Assembly: GCF_010093535.1 (NCBI RefSeq)
Contig: NW_022985204.1
Coordinates: forward strand, 460,269 to 524,268
Direction of reading: 5' to 3'
Source of the DNA: Lindgomyces ingoldianus
Lineage: Eukaryota; Ascomycota; Dothideomycetes; Pleosporales; Lindgomycetaceae
Length of the DNA stretch: 64,000 nucleotides
In this document: positions 1 to 11,533 of the stretch, piece by piece
How positions within the stretch are numbered: the first letter of the stretch is position 1
How the letters are laid out: each line of letters starts with the position of its first letter
Translations under genes and position numbers: made by a program
The notes under the pieces: model-generated
Seen by the model: the letters and a program-made list of their open reading frames with translations, nothing else
The model's database searches: none
Told to the model about the DNA's origin: nothing

Positions 1-1235
1 GTCGACCCTTAGCTCTGGGTCGGTGAGTAGCTCTACATCATATCCACCGTCAGATTAGCTAGTTAGATTAGCGCAACCAGTTTTCATGCTTCCATGTCTC
101 AGATCTCGTCTCTTCCTCACTGTTTACGAAGTCGAACACGAACGCCTTCCCAGTTGGGATAGTTACGAGGTACGGAGATACCCACAACACGATAGGAAGA
201 ATATAGGCCGATCGATGGAAAGGGAACTCTATAAATACTCTAGGAATACGTAGCCGCGCCAGAGACTCAGGCTCCGGACTCGGGATCAGCATTCAATGAG
301 ACTTGGCGACCCTGGGAAGGATTGTGGCAGTGCTGAGCCTTGCGCAGAGTTTTCCCGTCTAACTCTCTTGCCAGAACGAAACAAAGTTGACGCCTACCAC
401 GTGTGGATAATGGGTGTCGGAAGATTTCTGGGGTAAGCGATCCCGCCGTCGATCCTTCCCGAGGTCAGCCTCGTTATCTATGGTCGGTGCTAGGACCGCG
501 AATGCAGGCTGACAACCTATGAAGCATGAAACGAAACTATCGTTACTCTCCTTAGAACACCATTTTCCAGAAGTGTGATGGTACTGATTCTTGATTGTTG
601 CTCCATTCTTTGTAGGCCTTATATGAAAATATTCGTGGGGACTGGGAGTCTCTAAACAGGTCGGGCAATCAGGTAAGCTAATCTACGCGTTGCTCTCCCC
701 AGGTGTCCTCACATTCCACATCTAAACAGTGGACACTGCTAGATGTGCTTTTGCAAGTCTAGCCTTCCATACCCCCGCTCTCCCACGACGCTTGGGGGAT
801 GAATACGGTAGAATTTTACACTTTGTCCTGAAAGCAAGCACGCCACCAACGTTCTTGATGACCCCACTCGAACTCCACTTCCCAATCTTCGAAATTACCA
901 GATAATCTAACCTGGAAGAGCCGGAGTAGCCAAAACATTCTCCTAAGGTCGCCGAGGTGTCTCACCTAGGATACGGAAATTTGTGGTAGTGCCAAGGTTT
1001 CCTGACTTCCTCCTGTGGACTGCTTCCAGCAGCGAAGCCCCAGGTCAATGCTCCTTGTTGGGATATAAAACGTGAATGTATCTCTGGATGGAACCATTTT
1101 CAGCTGCATCACTTTCCTCTAATCTACCCCTTTTCTAAATCGCTCTGTTACGTATTTGATTCTCCCCCAAATTGCCAATTGTTTGCAAAGTCCCCTAGTA
1201 CTCTGCTGTGACCCTCCCACAGCTGCTCTGACATC
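1..1235. other. Intergenic, no gene recognised
   Basis: The sequence has ordinary base composition and only short open frames with no family resemblance. The last 150 bases are the presumed promoter of the gene starting at 1236. A TATA-like stretch lies near 1065 and pyrimidine-rich tracts near 1105-1140. Confidence 0.5.
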
Positions 1236-2384
1236 ATGCTCTTCTTTACCAGAACCGCCGTCCTCGGGGCGACATATCTTCTTCTCGGCATTTCCAAAGC
1301 CTCAGACTGCCTCGACGGGCCGTGGACAAATGTCACCTCGACGGGTGCACTTACTGGTACCGAGTTCTGTGCAACCAAGTACCAATCTGGCGTCGTCATT
1401 ACTGGTGTTGAGGCGTGGGGCAATACCAATTGGGTTCGCGCCATTCAGTTCTACTATTCGGACGGAACCAGCAGTGGCCAATTGGGAAAGGTTGACGGGC
1501 ATCGCCATGCGCGGATTGACTGGGATCCTTCCCTAGATCAAATCAGCCAGATCAAAACCCTGGGGAAATGGATTCGGGTTACGTTTAGGTCGCGTCTACA
1601 CCGGTACAAAGAAGGGGACGGAGCTTGAAGTTGGGAAAAACACTGACGGCCAGAACGTCTTTGAAACCAACGTTCAATCTGGCATTATACTCGGCGCTTT
1701 CAGTCGTTCTGGAGATAGAATCGATCAGCTCGGATTCCTATTCCTGAGAAGTAAGATTGACTCGATTACTATTGATAACGTTGTCTTCAAAGACACGCCC
1801 GAGGCGTTGAACGAGAAGAAGCAGTGAGTCCGCCCCCTCGGCAATACTACCCTATGACATCGCTGATGGGTCGTCCAGAGGTTTAGAGATGGTGACACTA
1901 GACTATGCCGACCATACCAATGACCACCCAGATGCTAACGAGACCTTCACTTTCGGAAAATCTGAGACACGCACTACGAGCAAGGAGTATTCGCAAACGG
2001 CTACGCATACCTTTGGCTTTACCGAGGCTATCGAAGTATCTGGAGAGATTCTCGGCCTCGGCGCCAAATCTACTACAACGCTCAGTTATGAATATTCCTA
2101 CGCGAGCACCGAAGAATCTAGTAAAGAAGATTCTGTCACTTTAACTTACATGGTGGCTACTACGCTCAAGCCTGATCAACGAGTTTTTTGCAAAGCGGTT
2201 GCCATGAGAGGGATATATAAAGGCGAATACAATGCCAGAGTATTGCCTTTCATGTTGTCCCTATTTCACCTGGCTAAGATTATTCTAGGTAAACATTCAC
2301 CTCTAGGATGGGATGACCTTTGGATTCAATGAGGGAGGTTCAATGGAGCAGTTTCAATGGAGCGAGGCTTCGTCAGTATGCTAA
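1236..2384 (+). CDS. Secreted jacalin-like lectin / aerolysin-like pore-forming fold protein, with a frame break
   Basis: The start at 1236 gives a hydrophobic signal peptide of about 20 residues ending near SKAS. A jacalin-type beta-prism domain follows; WDPSLDQI and, in the next frame, GTELEVG are its hallmarks. After it comes a Thr/Ser-rich amphipathic aerolysin-like segment at about 1930-2240. The frame changes by one base between about 1550 and 1590, and no GT-AG intron fits there. Two introns do fit: 1824-1878 (donor GTGAGT, branch CTGAT) and 2240-2306 (phase 0). The last exon then ends at the TAA at 2382-2384. Apart from the one surplus base all phases agree, so this is either a young pseudogene or an assembly error. 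The family includes natterin-like and fungal lectin-aerolysin proteins that bind glycans and may form pores. Activity here is inference, and as read the gene is broken. Confidence 0.72.
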
Positions 2385-2643
2385 GACAAGGAATTTTCGA
2401 ATACGAAGAGAGCTATGAAGTTCATTGCATAGGCAGACGAATGGTCATGAATGCAAATAGGTAATCAGTACTAGCAGGTAGTATTTTCTCTTCATCATGT
2501 ATATTTAAGGTTCAATCTCCCCAACTTCAGTTCTGATTTAAGCTGTTGCAACCTCACCTAACTTCTCTTGCGCTCCGAGAACTACTAGAGATTTCTAGAA
2601 GTCCTCAAGCGCTAACATCTGAAAAGAACAGCCAGGTGCCCTG

Positions 2644-3796
2644 CTAACTAGTCTTGCTGAAATGCAACTCGCTCACTTGCTCACCACCTAGATCATATCT
2701 CTCACTCTTCCGTTCTTCGGTCTGGTCCTCCCATTCCCCACAGTAATAATGAGATGAACATCGTTCAGCAGGTCGTCCATAATCGTAGGAACTCTGGCGA
2801 CAATCCCTATCCACGGCATGCCGATCACAAGCCGGATCACGGTGTTCTCCACACCGGGGAGAACGGGACCTTGAGTGTAGGTAGCGATATTCCTGGCTGT
2901 ATACATGCCTATCGTGGTGATACGAGAGTCTCGCAGAACGCCTGTCACGCCGAGCCTGGATGGATGATGGTGCCGGTGAACGAGCTGATCGGCGCATGAG
3001 AGATTCATCCTTCGCGTGTGAATGTTCATGGTCCCGCCAATTATGCAAGCCACGAACATGCTCTTGATTCTTAGCGACATACGCCGCCATTAGAACGGTA
3101 GGCTGCGCAGGCTCAGGCGTGCTCCATTTTGCAGCCGCAAACCGAGCGAAGCTCTCGCACCAAAGCGATGCGATCCAGTCCATCTCCTGCCTCGTGAGAG
3201 GGTGGTGGCGATACGGACACAGCAAGCCAAACTCGCAAAACTTTCCCGTGCAAAATGTTGTGTAGCAAAGGCCAAGGTCGAACTCCAGCGTGGATCCGTA
3301 CTTGCCGGGGTTCACCTTACCATCACCGTTTCGGAATCGATGGGTTTTCCTCACCTCGTCGTGGTAGGCTTGAAGATCCATCGCTGTGGTTGGTGTCGGT
3401 ACGTTGGACTGCGCGATCGTATCCCTCCTCCGATACAAAGAGGGTCGGGTCGATCTCTCGCTATTGTGTCCGTATCCACCTTCTGGTGTTCGTCCGCCAT
3501 TCTCCACTCTGGATGGATCACCTGAAATGGTTAAATCAATGAATCTGATGGGAGAATGACATTCGCTCACCCATGCGTCGCGTTGGCGTTGAGTTTCGAC
3601 CCCCGTCACCTCGCCCAAACACTTCGTTATCTTCGCAATAGGAGGTATTATGAGTCGTACTCTCACTGGATACAGCGCGTTTCAAACGCTCTGGGAGAGG
3701 GGAGTTGGGCCACATCACGTCTCTGGGGCTTTTTACGTAGTTGTCGGTGCGCAGTGCGGAGGTGTCCTCGCTGAGGCTTTGGGAGGGGTGTCGCAA
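2644..3796 (-). CDS. CCCH zinc-finger protein with RS-like tail
   Basis: Exon 1 is 3571-3796 and exon 2 is 2644-3521, joined across a 49-nt intron (3522-3570; donor GTGAGC, branch TTAAC, acceptor TTTCAG). The join is in phase 1 and gives 367 residues. Reading exon 2 through the intron gives a longer open frame with a different N-terminus, but the spliced form has a canonical intron and is preferred. The finger is Cys161 (or Cys166), Cys171-x5-Cys177-x3-His181 in CEFGLLCPYRHH. The N-terminal part is polar and probably disordered. The tail after residue about 240 is rich in Arg, Ser, His and Tyr with SRSRSP motifs. CCCH plus RS-like segments suggests RNA binding or mRNA processing in the nucleus. 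The exact role is unknown. Confidence 0.72.
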
Positions 3797-4886
3797 TATA
3801 CCTAGCCGGAGAAGCCTCGGCTCTTGAGTGGTGAAAGTTCGCTATCACTGCGTATCACGAGGTCGACGGTTGCCGAATCTCGCTAGCGCTACTTTTGGGG
3901 AGTGGCATTGCCTGTGAAATTTTACGGCTTTCTTTTTCACTTTATCCCTTCTATTCCAACTTGCATGTTTATTCAGCTCGCTACTAGGGAGGGAGTAACA
4001 TGGATCTCAACTTGTGGCTTTAGTGGGCCACAGGGCTAAACTAATGGAGCGATACACTCCCTTTCATACGAGAATTCAGGTGTACTATCGAAGTCACCAA
4101 AGAATGTTTCATGCCTCCTGAGCAGCATATTGTCGTTAAAAGGACGGAACGAATTCGGAAGTGGACGGGAGGAAATGCATCTCTCTAGCACAGCATCCGA
4201 CCGACGCAGATGCTCGTATCTTGTTCAGTTGCTAGGAGAAATGGTAGATACGAGGAACGGCACGGCCGCCTGCCTCGTCGTCACAACTCATTTTCTTGGT
4301 GTTCCGTGAATCTCCCAGCTAGCATAGTTGCTTTGATTTGACTTCTCGATCAGTGTACATCTTGCCTAAATGTATTTTAATACATTCCTCATGGAGCTCC
4401 TTTGAAAATCCGCTCACTCGGTGTCTTCATGGCTTGAAGGTAATACAAATCCCACCCTAGCCAGTTTTGTTTCTTTGAAAGGTTATTACACGATATTCTA
4501 TTCTTTCATACACTTGGGAAGCAGATCAAGAAGGAGTTAACGTTATTGATCGAGTGGAGGGTATGGAGAAACAAAGCTAGCTATAGTAAGATCCAGTTCT
4601 GTGGAAAGCAAGCTGTGTATGACGACATACTATGCATCTAGGAATGTCAACTATGCTTACAGTGCTCTGCAAAGTTGGTGTGTATACCACCGTAAGTGAC
4701 AGGCCACGACCACGTCCTGGGCCCCCAACGCCCAAAACCTACTCCTGCGGACCCTTTAAACGAGCCGCGCAACCTTTCGCTCGGATTTTCTAGCGCTGTG
4801 CGCATTTTAAAAAGTCTGAGCATATCTGATAGAGCCCTAAACCACCATGTAGGGCCCATGATTGGTCCCCTCTAGGCGAAGGGTTT
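3797..4886. other. Intergenic, no gene seen
   Basis: This stretch of about 1.1 kb has ordinary composition and only frames under 75 codons without resemblance to known families. It contains the presumed promoter of the CCCH gene on the minus strand. Confidence 0.5.
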
Positions 4887-5033
4887 TGTGAGAGGTATCG
4901 AGCAGGAAACACAGGATAGAGGGGTAACGAGAGAGAGTAAACCTTAGGGTCGGAGGCAGAGGTACGGAGGCCGAGGAGCTTATATACCTAGTGCCAAGCC
5001 CTCAGGCCACTCAGGGGCCAGATAACCGTGACA
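4887..5033 (+). mobile_element. Solo LTR (147 bp) with 5-bp target duplication GGTTT
   Basis: The unit begins TGTGAGAGG and ends CGTGACA, so it has TG...CA ends. It is flanked by GGTTT at 4882-4886 and 5034-5038. A longer relative with its own target duplication lies at 25534-25711. They share GAGAGAGAGTAAACCTTAGG and the following GGAGGCCGAGGAGC segment. Perfect flanking duplications at both copies make a solo LTR much more likely than a chance match. Confidence 0.82.
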
Positions 5034-5149
5034 GGTTTCTAGTTTACACCTGTTGTGATCCTAGGCATGTAGGTGTTGTTTGAAACAGGGTTGTTATCGA
5101 TCACGTGATCTCAAGTAATCGATCAGGTGACTAGTTGATTACTTAAGTG

Positions 5150-5765
5150 CGATTATCGCAATTAGATTTAATTAATTGTGATTAAGCGCTATTAAGAATC
5201 TCACAATTCTTGCCCCCTAATTGCGTTCTAAATATTATGCAACTACTAAATAAAATCTACAGCTTAGAATTAAAAGTTTTACTCTTTTTCTAGTGTTTTA
5301 AGCATTCTGTTTACTTAATCACATTTGCAGACAGTTGTAATTATATATATAAAAAATGCGTTTAAGCTTAGCACTTATAGCTAGAATTAATAAAACATTA
5401 ATTGCTAACTATGTATAATAGCTATAGCTGCTAGTGTTGCTAGTTTTCTTTTAGCTACTAAAAGAAACCTGTTTTAGGTTGTATAATAAAAGACAGTTCT
5501 TTTTTAATACAGTTTTTAGGCTTACTTACACTTATTTATCTTTAAAGTAATAATAATAGTATAATCATTTATACTTTGTTTAATATATTTCTTTGTTGTT
5601 TTTTACTAGATAATAAGTATAGCTCTACATATTACTTAGTAGATAACACTATTATAATAATTAAAGCTTAAAATTAAGTGTAAGTTTATTTAAATTAACA
5701 ACGTTAATAAATTTTTAAGATAAGAGATATATTAAGCTAAAATTGAATAACATTACAAATAAATC
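5150..5765. other. AT-rich, RIP-like block
   Basis: The sequence is extremely AT-rich with many TA dinucleotides and stops in all frames, as expected of an old repeat mutated by RIP. It ends abruptly at a C-rich run (5764-5779) where ordinary composition resumes. No identifiable element remains. Confidence 0.6.
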
Positions 5766-6373
5766 CCCCCCCTCCCCCCCATGGACCGTACGAAAGTGCA
5801 CTTACGGAATTGTACGCAAGGCCCGCTCACCCGCGCCTGACCGTACGGGGAAGTCCATTCAACAACAACCCTAGTTTGAAATCATGACTAAATCAGAGTT
5901 TAGGCATGACTCTTTCTTTATTAAGTGTGCTTCTTCTAGTGTTCTTCATGAACGGAAACGTTAAGTTCTGAAGTTGATGGCCTATTCTCAGTTTTTATTC
6001 CGGTGACGAAGGAGTGGGGGAATACTTGTGGTCTCAGAGCCACAATGTTGTCCGTGACATCTTTATATCCCTTGAGACAATAGTTAAACTTGTCAGCGAC
6101 GAATGCGAGTAACAAGGGTTGGCTTTTCATGTGAGATTGGATATCACTGAGAAAATCGGCACGGCTTTGAGCCAAATTATGGACCTGATGACACCTCCGT
6201 CTTCCGAGAGACTTCAGTCGACGCAACTAATAATACCCCTATTTTGAGTGAGCACCGAAGATATCGTACCAAAGGAAAAGTTATTCATGGGTGTCGTTCG
6301 CTATTATGAACCAAGAGAGTTCACTTACAGACCTTACAAAGATAGCCATCAAGCCGGCCTGAGCTCGGGTGAA

Positions 6374-6505
6374 ATTCATTGTCTATGTTTTCGCTGGTCA
6401 GGGTGCCTATTATGCAGGCGTGGGACTGCAGCTCCCGGAGGTTATCGAGTTCTAGCAATTATTGGCTCCTTTAGGCTCTGAGCTGGCGCGCCTAGCATTT
6501 CCGTA
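6374..6505 (+). pseudogene. Possible acyltransferase-like scrap (PKS AT motif)
   Basis: In one frame the sequence reads VFAGQGAYYAGVGLQLPEV followed by an in-frame stop and then another 17 codons. This resembles the GQGAQ...GMG segment at the start of polyketide synthase or fatty acid synthase AT domains. Nothing else of such an enzyme could be recognised on either side. It could be coincidence. Confidence 0.25.
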
Positions 6506-6639
6506 ATTAACCCCTAGTGAGCGACGAACCTAAACCGTATGAAGATGCGATTATAGTTTCAGTTTCGGCTTTAGAAGTTCGCTGACCTCCCTAAGATTGA
6601 CCGGTTTTCGTTGGGATATAGATTTGGGCTTGTGGTGAA

Positions 6640-6840
6640 ACTTTTTCGCTCAGCTGGGCTATCTCTTCCCCGTTTCCTATTAAGGAATAGTCTACTATAT
6701 AGTTGCCTGCGAGCTCTCTTGGGATCTAGAGACCTTACACCTCGCCTTAATCTACCTAGTCTGGCTCTCACTACCGAATTGACAGCTCGCATCTCTATAT
6801 GCCCTCCATCAGCTCTATCTACGCTCCCTGCGATAAGTTC
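6640..6840 (+). repeat. Dispersed repeat, family C, partial copy
   Basis: The segment with CTACTATATAG, GAGCTCTCTTGGGATC, TAGAGACCTTACACCTCGCC, ATTGACAG and TATATGCCCTCC matches, in order, the repeats at 15222-15451 and 31736-31990 and the inverted copy at 14052-14294. The leading CACGTGA palindrome part is missing here. Confidence 0.65.
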
Positions 6841-8299
6841 TAGGCTCCTTAGTCTCTTCCGTATTTCGAGGAACCGTCCAAGAAGATGAGCAACTCAACT
6901 TGTTCGGGAAGTTTTTATAACCTTACTTTGATATAAAAATGTGGAATATTGGCGGCAGAAAAAGATGGTTTATGCGAACAAGGCCTTGTATCAGCCTTGC
7001 ATGTAAGAGGCTGTGGAATGCGCCAAGCTTCATGTCAATACAGGCTAGGAAGCCCCAGGTATCGCAGATTAGATGGGATTCCCATAAAAGTGGAGGGCCA
7101 ATCAGAGAAGCCGCAGTTGAGAGGATTATCGCCTGCGTGAAGTCCTCGAAAGTGGGTTATGAAGCATGAATCCATTCTGCCGGTAGAGCAGCTTAGAGGC
7201 ATTTTTCCTTCCAAAGTCAAGGGGCTAAGCCTCTTATTATGCCATCCTAATCCACCAGATATATGATGTGGATTTACATCGCAAAGGTCTCAAGTCTGGA
7301 TTGAATATCGAGAAGAAGTGGTGGCACAGTGCCGAGTTAACATGGACGAACTCAGAGGGAGGAGCCCTAAAATAGCGATGAGTGCTTAAAAGTCTTTGTG
7401 AGAGCGCTAGGACCCCTTCCGGAGGGCATTTCAGAATTTGATGTCTTACTCTTAGTTGGGGGTGCACAGTTGCTTCCCTATTCGCTAGCGGAGACCTCAG
7501 CTGGCCTACCGTATGCCTCATGCTGCGACAATCGAGACATCCCCAGGAGCAGCTTCCTTCTTCTTTGTCTGTACCTATGCTGACGCGCGAATATTCGGCT
7601 TGATTCGAAGTGGCGCAGAGCATGCCTAAAGAATGTCTTAGAAAGGATGTTAGGTTTGGGTAAGAAAGAGAGTGGAGTTGAGCTAGCTTCGGGCTGCCTT
7701 CCCCCGCCTCGGGACTCGGTGGGGTGGGCCCTAGCGTGACATCTACATTATGCACTCTCGAAACGAATGATTATACATGGTGACTGTGTTAGTTGTGCCC
7801 CCCATCTCGTCTACTACAATATGGGATATAGCCTATCACCGTTTGCTAATGTCCCTTCACGCCGCTGCTATGTATCCTTAATACCGAGATGCGCAACTTG
7901 TAGCATAATGCTTGGCTTATGCCTACAGCCTAACCTTGCGTGTAGAAGCCAATGGAAAAAAATTCTTTGTAGCCTTATCAGTGGGATATTGCCTCTTCTC
8001 TTTCGTATAAAATTTTGAGCGTGATTAGGCGTGGCGCTGGCGGTGCATTGCCTGTGTGAGTCTTTCTGCTCAGAGTGAGGATCGGCCAACACTGCAGCAA
8101 ATGGCGCACTCCTCACACAGCACGGTTCCCGGATAATCTCGATTTATTGTGGTTAAAAAAGAGGATACTTCACTCATTATTCGATACATGACGCTTCTCC
8201 ATCTACAAGCCCTAACCACTTGTAGTAAATGAATTGCGTTAGGAAATGCGCTATCCGGGTAATTGCAACCCGAGGGGATGCCCGAACCTTAAAACCACG

Positions 8300-8393
8300 T
8301 CGAGCCCACATTTCCTCTTCAACGTCCTTCCTCGCCTTCTTCTTTAACATTCACGATTTCATATCCCTTGCTTTACTATAAAAAAAATCAACC
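8300..8393 (+). promoter_or_regulatory. Core promoter / 5' leader of the GH43 gene
   Basis: A pyrimidine-rich tract (8307-8345) is followed by an A-rich stretch and the start context TCAACCATGC. CT-rich leaders are common at fungal transcription starts. I saw no convincing xylanolytic-regulator site close by. Confidence 0.4.
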
Positions 8394-10016
8394 ATGCCGC
8401 AAGTACTCAACCCCATCCTCCCAGGCTTCAACCCCGACCCCTCCATCATCCGTGTCAAAAATGACTACTACATCGCCACCTCAACATTCGAATGGTATCC
8501 TGGCGTTCAGATTCATCACTCGACCGATCTGGCAAACTGGACTCTCAAAATCCGCCCATTAAATCGAAAATCCCAACTTGACATGCGTGGCAATCCCGAC
8601 AGCTGCGGGATCTGGGCGCCTTGTCTTTCGCACGACGGCGAGAAATTCTGGCTCGTGTATACTGATGTTAAACGCAAAGATGGGAGTTTTAAGGACACGC
8701 ATAATTACATCGTCACTGCGGAAAAGATAGAAGGACCATGGTCGGATCCAGTGTACGTCAATTCTTCGGGGTTCGATCCGAGTCTTTTCCACGATGATGA
8801 TGGCAGGAAGTGGTTCTTGAATATGATACAAGACCACCGAAGACGGCCCCGATCCTTCGCTGGGATTAGAATTCAAGAGTTTGATACCAGAGCTGGGACG
8901 CTAGTCGGCCCTACAAAGACCATCTTCTACGGCACTGATCTGGATTTGGTCGAGGGTCCGCATTTGTACAAGCGTAACGGCTGGTACTACCTCCTCACTG
9001 CCGAGGGTGGTACGGCGTACGAGCACGCATGCACACTGGCGAGATCAAGGGAAATTTGGGGACCGTATGAATTGCATCCGCAAAAGTATATCCTGACTTC
9101 CAAGGACGCGCCATACGCTGCATTGCAAAGAGCGGGACATGGGGATATCATTGATACACCAGATGGGAAGTCATACTTAGTGCATTTGACGGGTCGGCCC
9201 ACAACACATAAGCGAAGATGTGTGCTAGGGCGTGAGACAGCAATTCAGGAAGCGTATTGGGGAGAGGATGATTGGCTGTATGTCAAAAATGGACCGGTGC
9301 CATCGCTGAGTGTCGAAGTACCCGGAACGCGCGATGACTCTGAGTACTGGGCTGAACAACGATATGTGTTCGACAATTCGAAGGGTCTACATCATGACTT
9401 CCAATGGCTCCGGACTCCAGAAACTTCGCGCATCTTCAAAATCGAAAACAACCAGCTCCAATTGATCGGGCGTGAAGCCATCGGCTCCTGGTTTGAGCAA
9501 GCCCTCCTCGCACGTCGCCAAACACACTTCTCCTACGACGCCGAAACTGTCATCGACTTCAGCCCAACCGACGAGCGACAATTTGCCGGTCTAACAGCCT
9601 ACTACTGCCGTTACAACTTCTTCTACCTAACTGTGACCGCGCACGCAGACGGCCAGCGGGAACTCCTAATCCTGAGCTCTGAAGCCTCTTGGCCGGAAGG
9701 CCGGCTTAATTTACCTCTCGCCGAACCGGTTAAGATACCGAATGAGGGCAAAGTAAAGCTCGGGCTGAGCATCCGCGGCAAGGAGCTTCAGTTCTGGTAT
9801 GCACATGGTGAAGGGAAGGACTTGCAGAAAATCGGACCTGTGTACGACGCCTCGATATTGTCCGATGAATGTGGCGGCCACCAGGCTCATGGGAGTTTTA
9901 CGGGTGCGTTTGTGGGATTGGCTTGTTCGGATGTGAATGGGACGGCAATGACTGCTAAGTTTGATTATCTTGTTTATCGACCTGTGAGGCATGAGACGGA
10001 CCGATATGAGATCTAA
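8394..10016 (+). CDS. GH43 beta-xylosidase / alpha-L-arabinofuranosidase, intracellular
   Basis: This is a single exon of 540 residues. The N-terminal five-bladed propeller begins with PGFNPDPS, which carries the general base Asp15. Asp128 in GFDPSLFHDDDG is the pKa-modulating residue, and Glu187 in LVEGPHLY is the general acid. These positions are one residue from those of the well-studied Selenomonas xylosidase (14/127/186), so the whole domain aligns without gaps up to that point. The C-terminal beta-sandwich (about 330-535) closes the active site. No signal peptide is present, so it probably cleaves xylo-oligosaccharides taken up into the cell. Length is normal and nothing is broken. The xylosidase versus arabinofuranosidase split is not certain from sequence. 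Confidence 0.93.
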   Translation: MPQVLNPILPGFNPDPSIIRVKNDYYIATSTFEWYPGVQIHHSTDLANWTLKIRPLNRKSQLDMRGNPDSCGIWAPCLSHDGEKFWLVYTDVKRKDGSFKDTHNYIVTAEKIEGPWSDPVYVNSSGFDPSLFHDDDGRKWFLNMIQDHRRRPRSFAGIRIQEFDTRAGTLVGPTKTIFYGTDLDLVEGPHLYKRNGWYYLLTAEGGTAYEHACTLARSREIWGPYELHPQKYILTSKDAPYAALQRAGHGDIIDTPDGKSYLVHLTGRPTTHKRRCVLGRETAIQEAYWGEDDWLYVKNGPVPSLSVEVPGTRDDSEYWAEQRYVFDNSKGLHHDFQWLRTPETSRIFKIENNQLQLIGREAIGSWFEQALLARRQTHFSYDAETVIDFSPTDERQFAGLTAYYCRYNFFYLTVTAHADGQRELLILSSEASWPEGRLNLPLAEPVKIPNEGKVKLGLSIRGKELQFWYAHGEGKDLQKIGPVYDASILSDECGGHQAHGSFTGAFVGLACSDVNGTAMTAKFDYLVYRPVRHETDRYEI

Positions 10017-10452
10017 CGGCTTAAGAGATGAATGAAGGATTCAAGCACAAAATAATCCGCAGTTAATGCAGTTAACGTAGGTGGTAATAGAGTTAGCTAC
10101 TCCACTCAACTTATCTACCAAAAAAGCTGTACTGTTGAACAAAGTCTTCGAATACTACTAACATTAAGCTATCTGTGAGGCTAGGAGGAGCACCAGAGGC
10201 ATGAGGAACTGGATTGATTTCTAAAGGAGGGCAACTACAGGTTTATATAGTACTGGGTAAACCTGTCATGTGACCTAAGACCAGCAATAGCTCTAGACCG
10301 CTGCAGGTGGCGTAGGTTGGCAACAGTAGGTTAAAGAAGTGTAGGTAGATAGAGCTTAGAGAGCTCTGTTACTATAAACATACCCCCTAGCTTAAATAAA
10401 GTAGTTATAAACTTTTTACATTTTTATTTTAGCAGTGCCTTAGTAAGGCTGT
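10017..10452. other. Transition from GH43 gene into AT-rich block
   Basis: The first 350 bases are the presumed 3' region of the GH43 gene. From about 10380 the sequence turns AT-rich. No gene seen. Confidence 0.5.
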
Positions 10453-10457
10453 CTATA

Positions 10458-10756
10458 TGTAACGGCACAGGCAAGACAATGGGTCCGAATGCGGTGGGAA
10501 TCCACTCAGAGGCATATGGGAGTGCGTGGGGACTCAGAACCTGGGAATTGCCATTAACACCTATAGGCCTTGTACAAAGGATATTAGAAAACTACTAAGC
10601 TAGCTACAGGGGCAAGGTGCAACTAAATACATAGAGGAATAGGGGTACAGCAGGGGGCCGGGCAGAGTTAGGGCTAGGTTAAGGTTAGGGCTAATACAAG
10701 GGTCTTCTAGAGGTTCTAGGCAACCTAAGATAGAATAATTAATAAGAATTGTTACA
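10458..10756 (+). repeat. 5' LTR, family A
   Basis: The first half keeps CG- and GG-containing motifs. The second half shows C-to-T and G-to-A changes relative to the partner LTR, for example GGTTAAGGTTAGGG where the partner has GGTCGAGGTCGGGG. Confidence 0.85.
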
Positions 10757-11533
10757 CTACTCCCCCCTCTATAAACTAATAGTTGCTATTAGTAGTAATT
10801 ATAGTACAAAGTATTACTGTTATGTCCTCTGCTTTCTTAAACTAAAACTAGTCTAATTTAGCTAGGTGTCCTTGCTAAGTATTCCTTTGCACTGCTAGCA
10901 GTGTCCTCTAAACTAAACGCTATGCGTGCGCGTCTGCTTTAATAATGATCTGTATAGATGTCTAGCCTATTAATAATTAAGACTTGCCCTTTATTCTTTG
11001 CTATCTATGCAGTTATTAATCTTAGGCGTGCGTTTAGTATAGTAACATTTAGGCATTATTAGGGGTAATTTAGTAGTTAGTAGGGGTTAACTAGCAGTCT
11101 TAGCTAGATTAGCTGCTAGAGGTTAACTTTAAATTAGGTAGGTCTAGCTTTAGGTTCTATAGAGGTGGGTTTAGCTGTTAACAAAGTAGTAGTTAGTAGT
11201 TAGAGGTTAGTAGTAGAAAGTTAGCTATTAGTAGTTGTCTTTAATCCTAATAAGTTATTAGTAGTCTTTAGGTTTATACTTTAGCGCATTCTATGCAACT
11301 TTTCTAAAGGTAATTTTAATTATAGAGAATAAAAAGTTTTAAACCTAAAAGCTTTAGTTAATAAAAGGTCTCTAGTATTTTATCTATAAACTAAGTAGTT
11401 TAATATAACAGTGTGTAAGTATTATAATTTAAACTAAATTAGACATGTCTTAGAGCTTAGACATAGTTATATAAATAATTAGTAGAATATTATAATAAAG
11501 CTGTTACTAGTAAAACCAAGTTTTCTAATATAA

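Larger units (their letters stand above)
5766..8299. other. Degraded gene-free region of normal composition
   Basis: Only short open frames occur. Two local signals are listed separately: a possible acyltransferase scrap near 6374 and a dispersed repeat near 6640. The rest shows nothing I can name. The length without a gene and the mixture of fragments suggest decayed genes. Confidence 0.45.

Noticed and set aside
2644..3666. 340-codon unspliced version of the CCCH gene
   Set aside because: It reads through a canonical 49-nt intron; the spliced 367-residue form fits better.
5764..5779. C-rich run as a telomere or other structural signal
   Set aside because: It is a simple homopolymer-like stretch at an AT-block edge with no telomeric repeat (no TTAGGG array).
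10674..10700. GTTAGGGCTAGG and TTAAGGTTAGGG as internal telomere-like repeats
   Set aside because: The partner LTR reads GTCAGGGCCAGGTCGAGG at the same place, so these arose by RIP-type transitions, not from telomeres.
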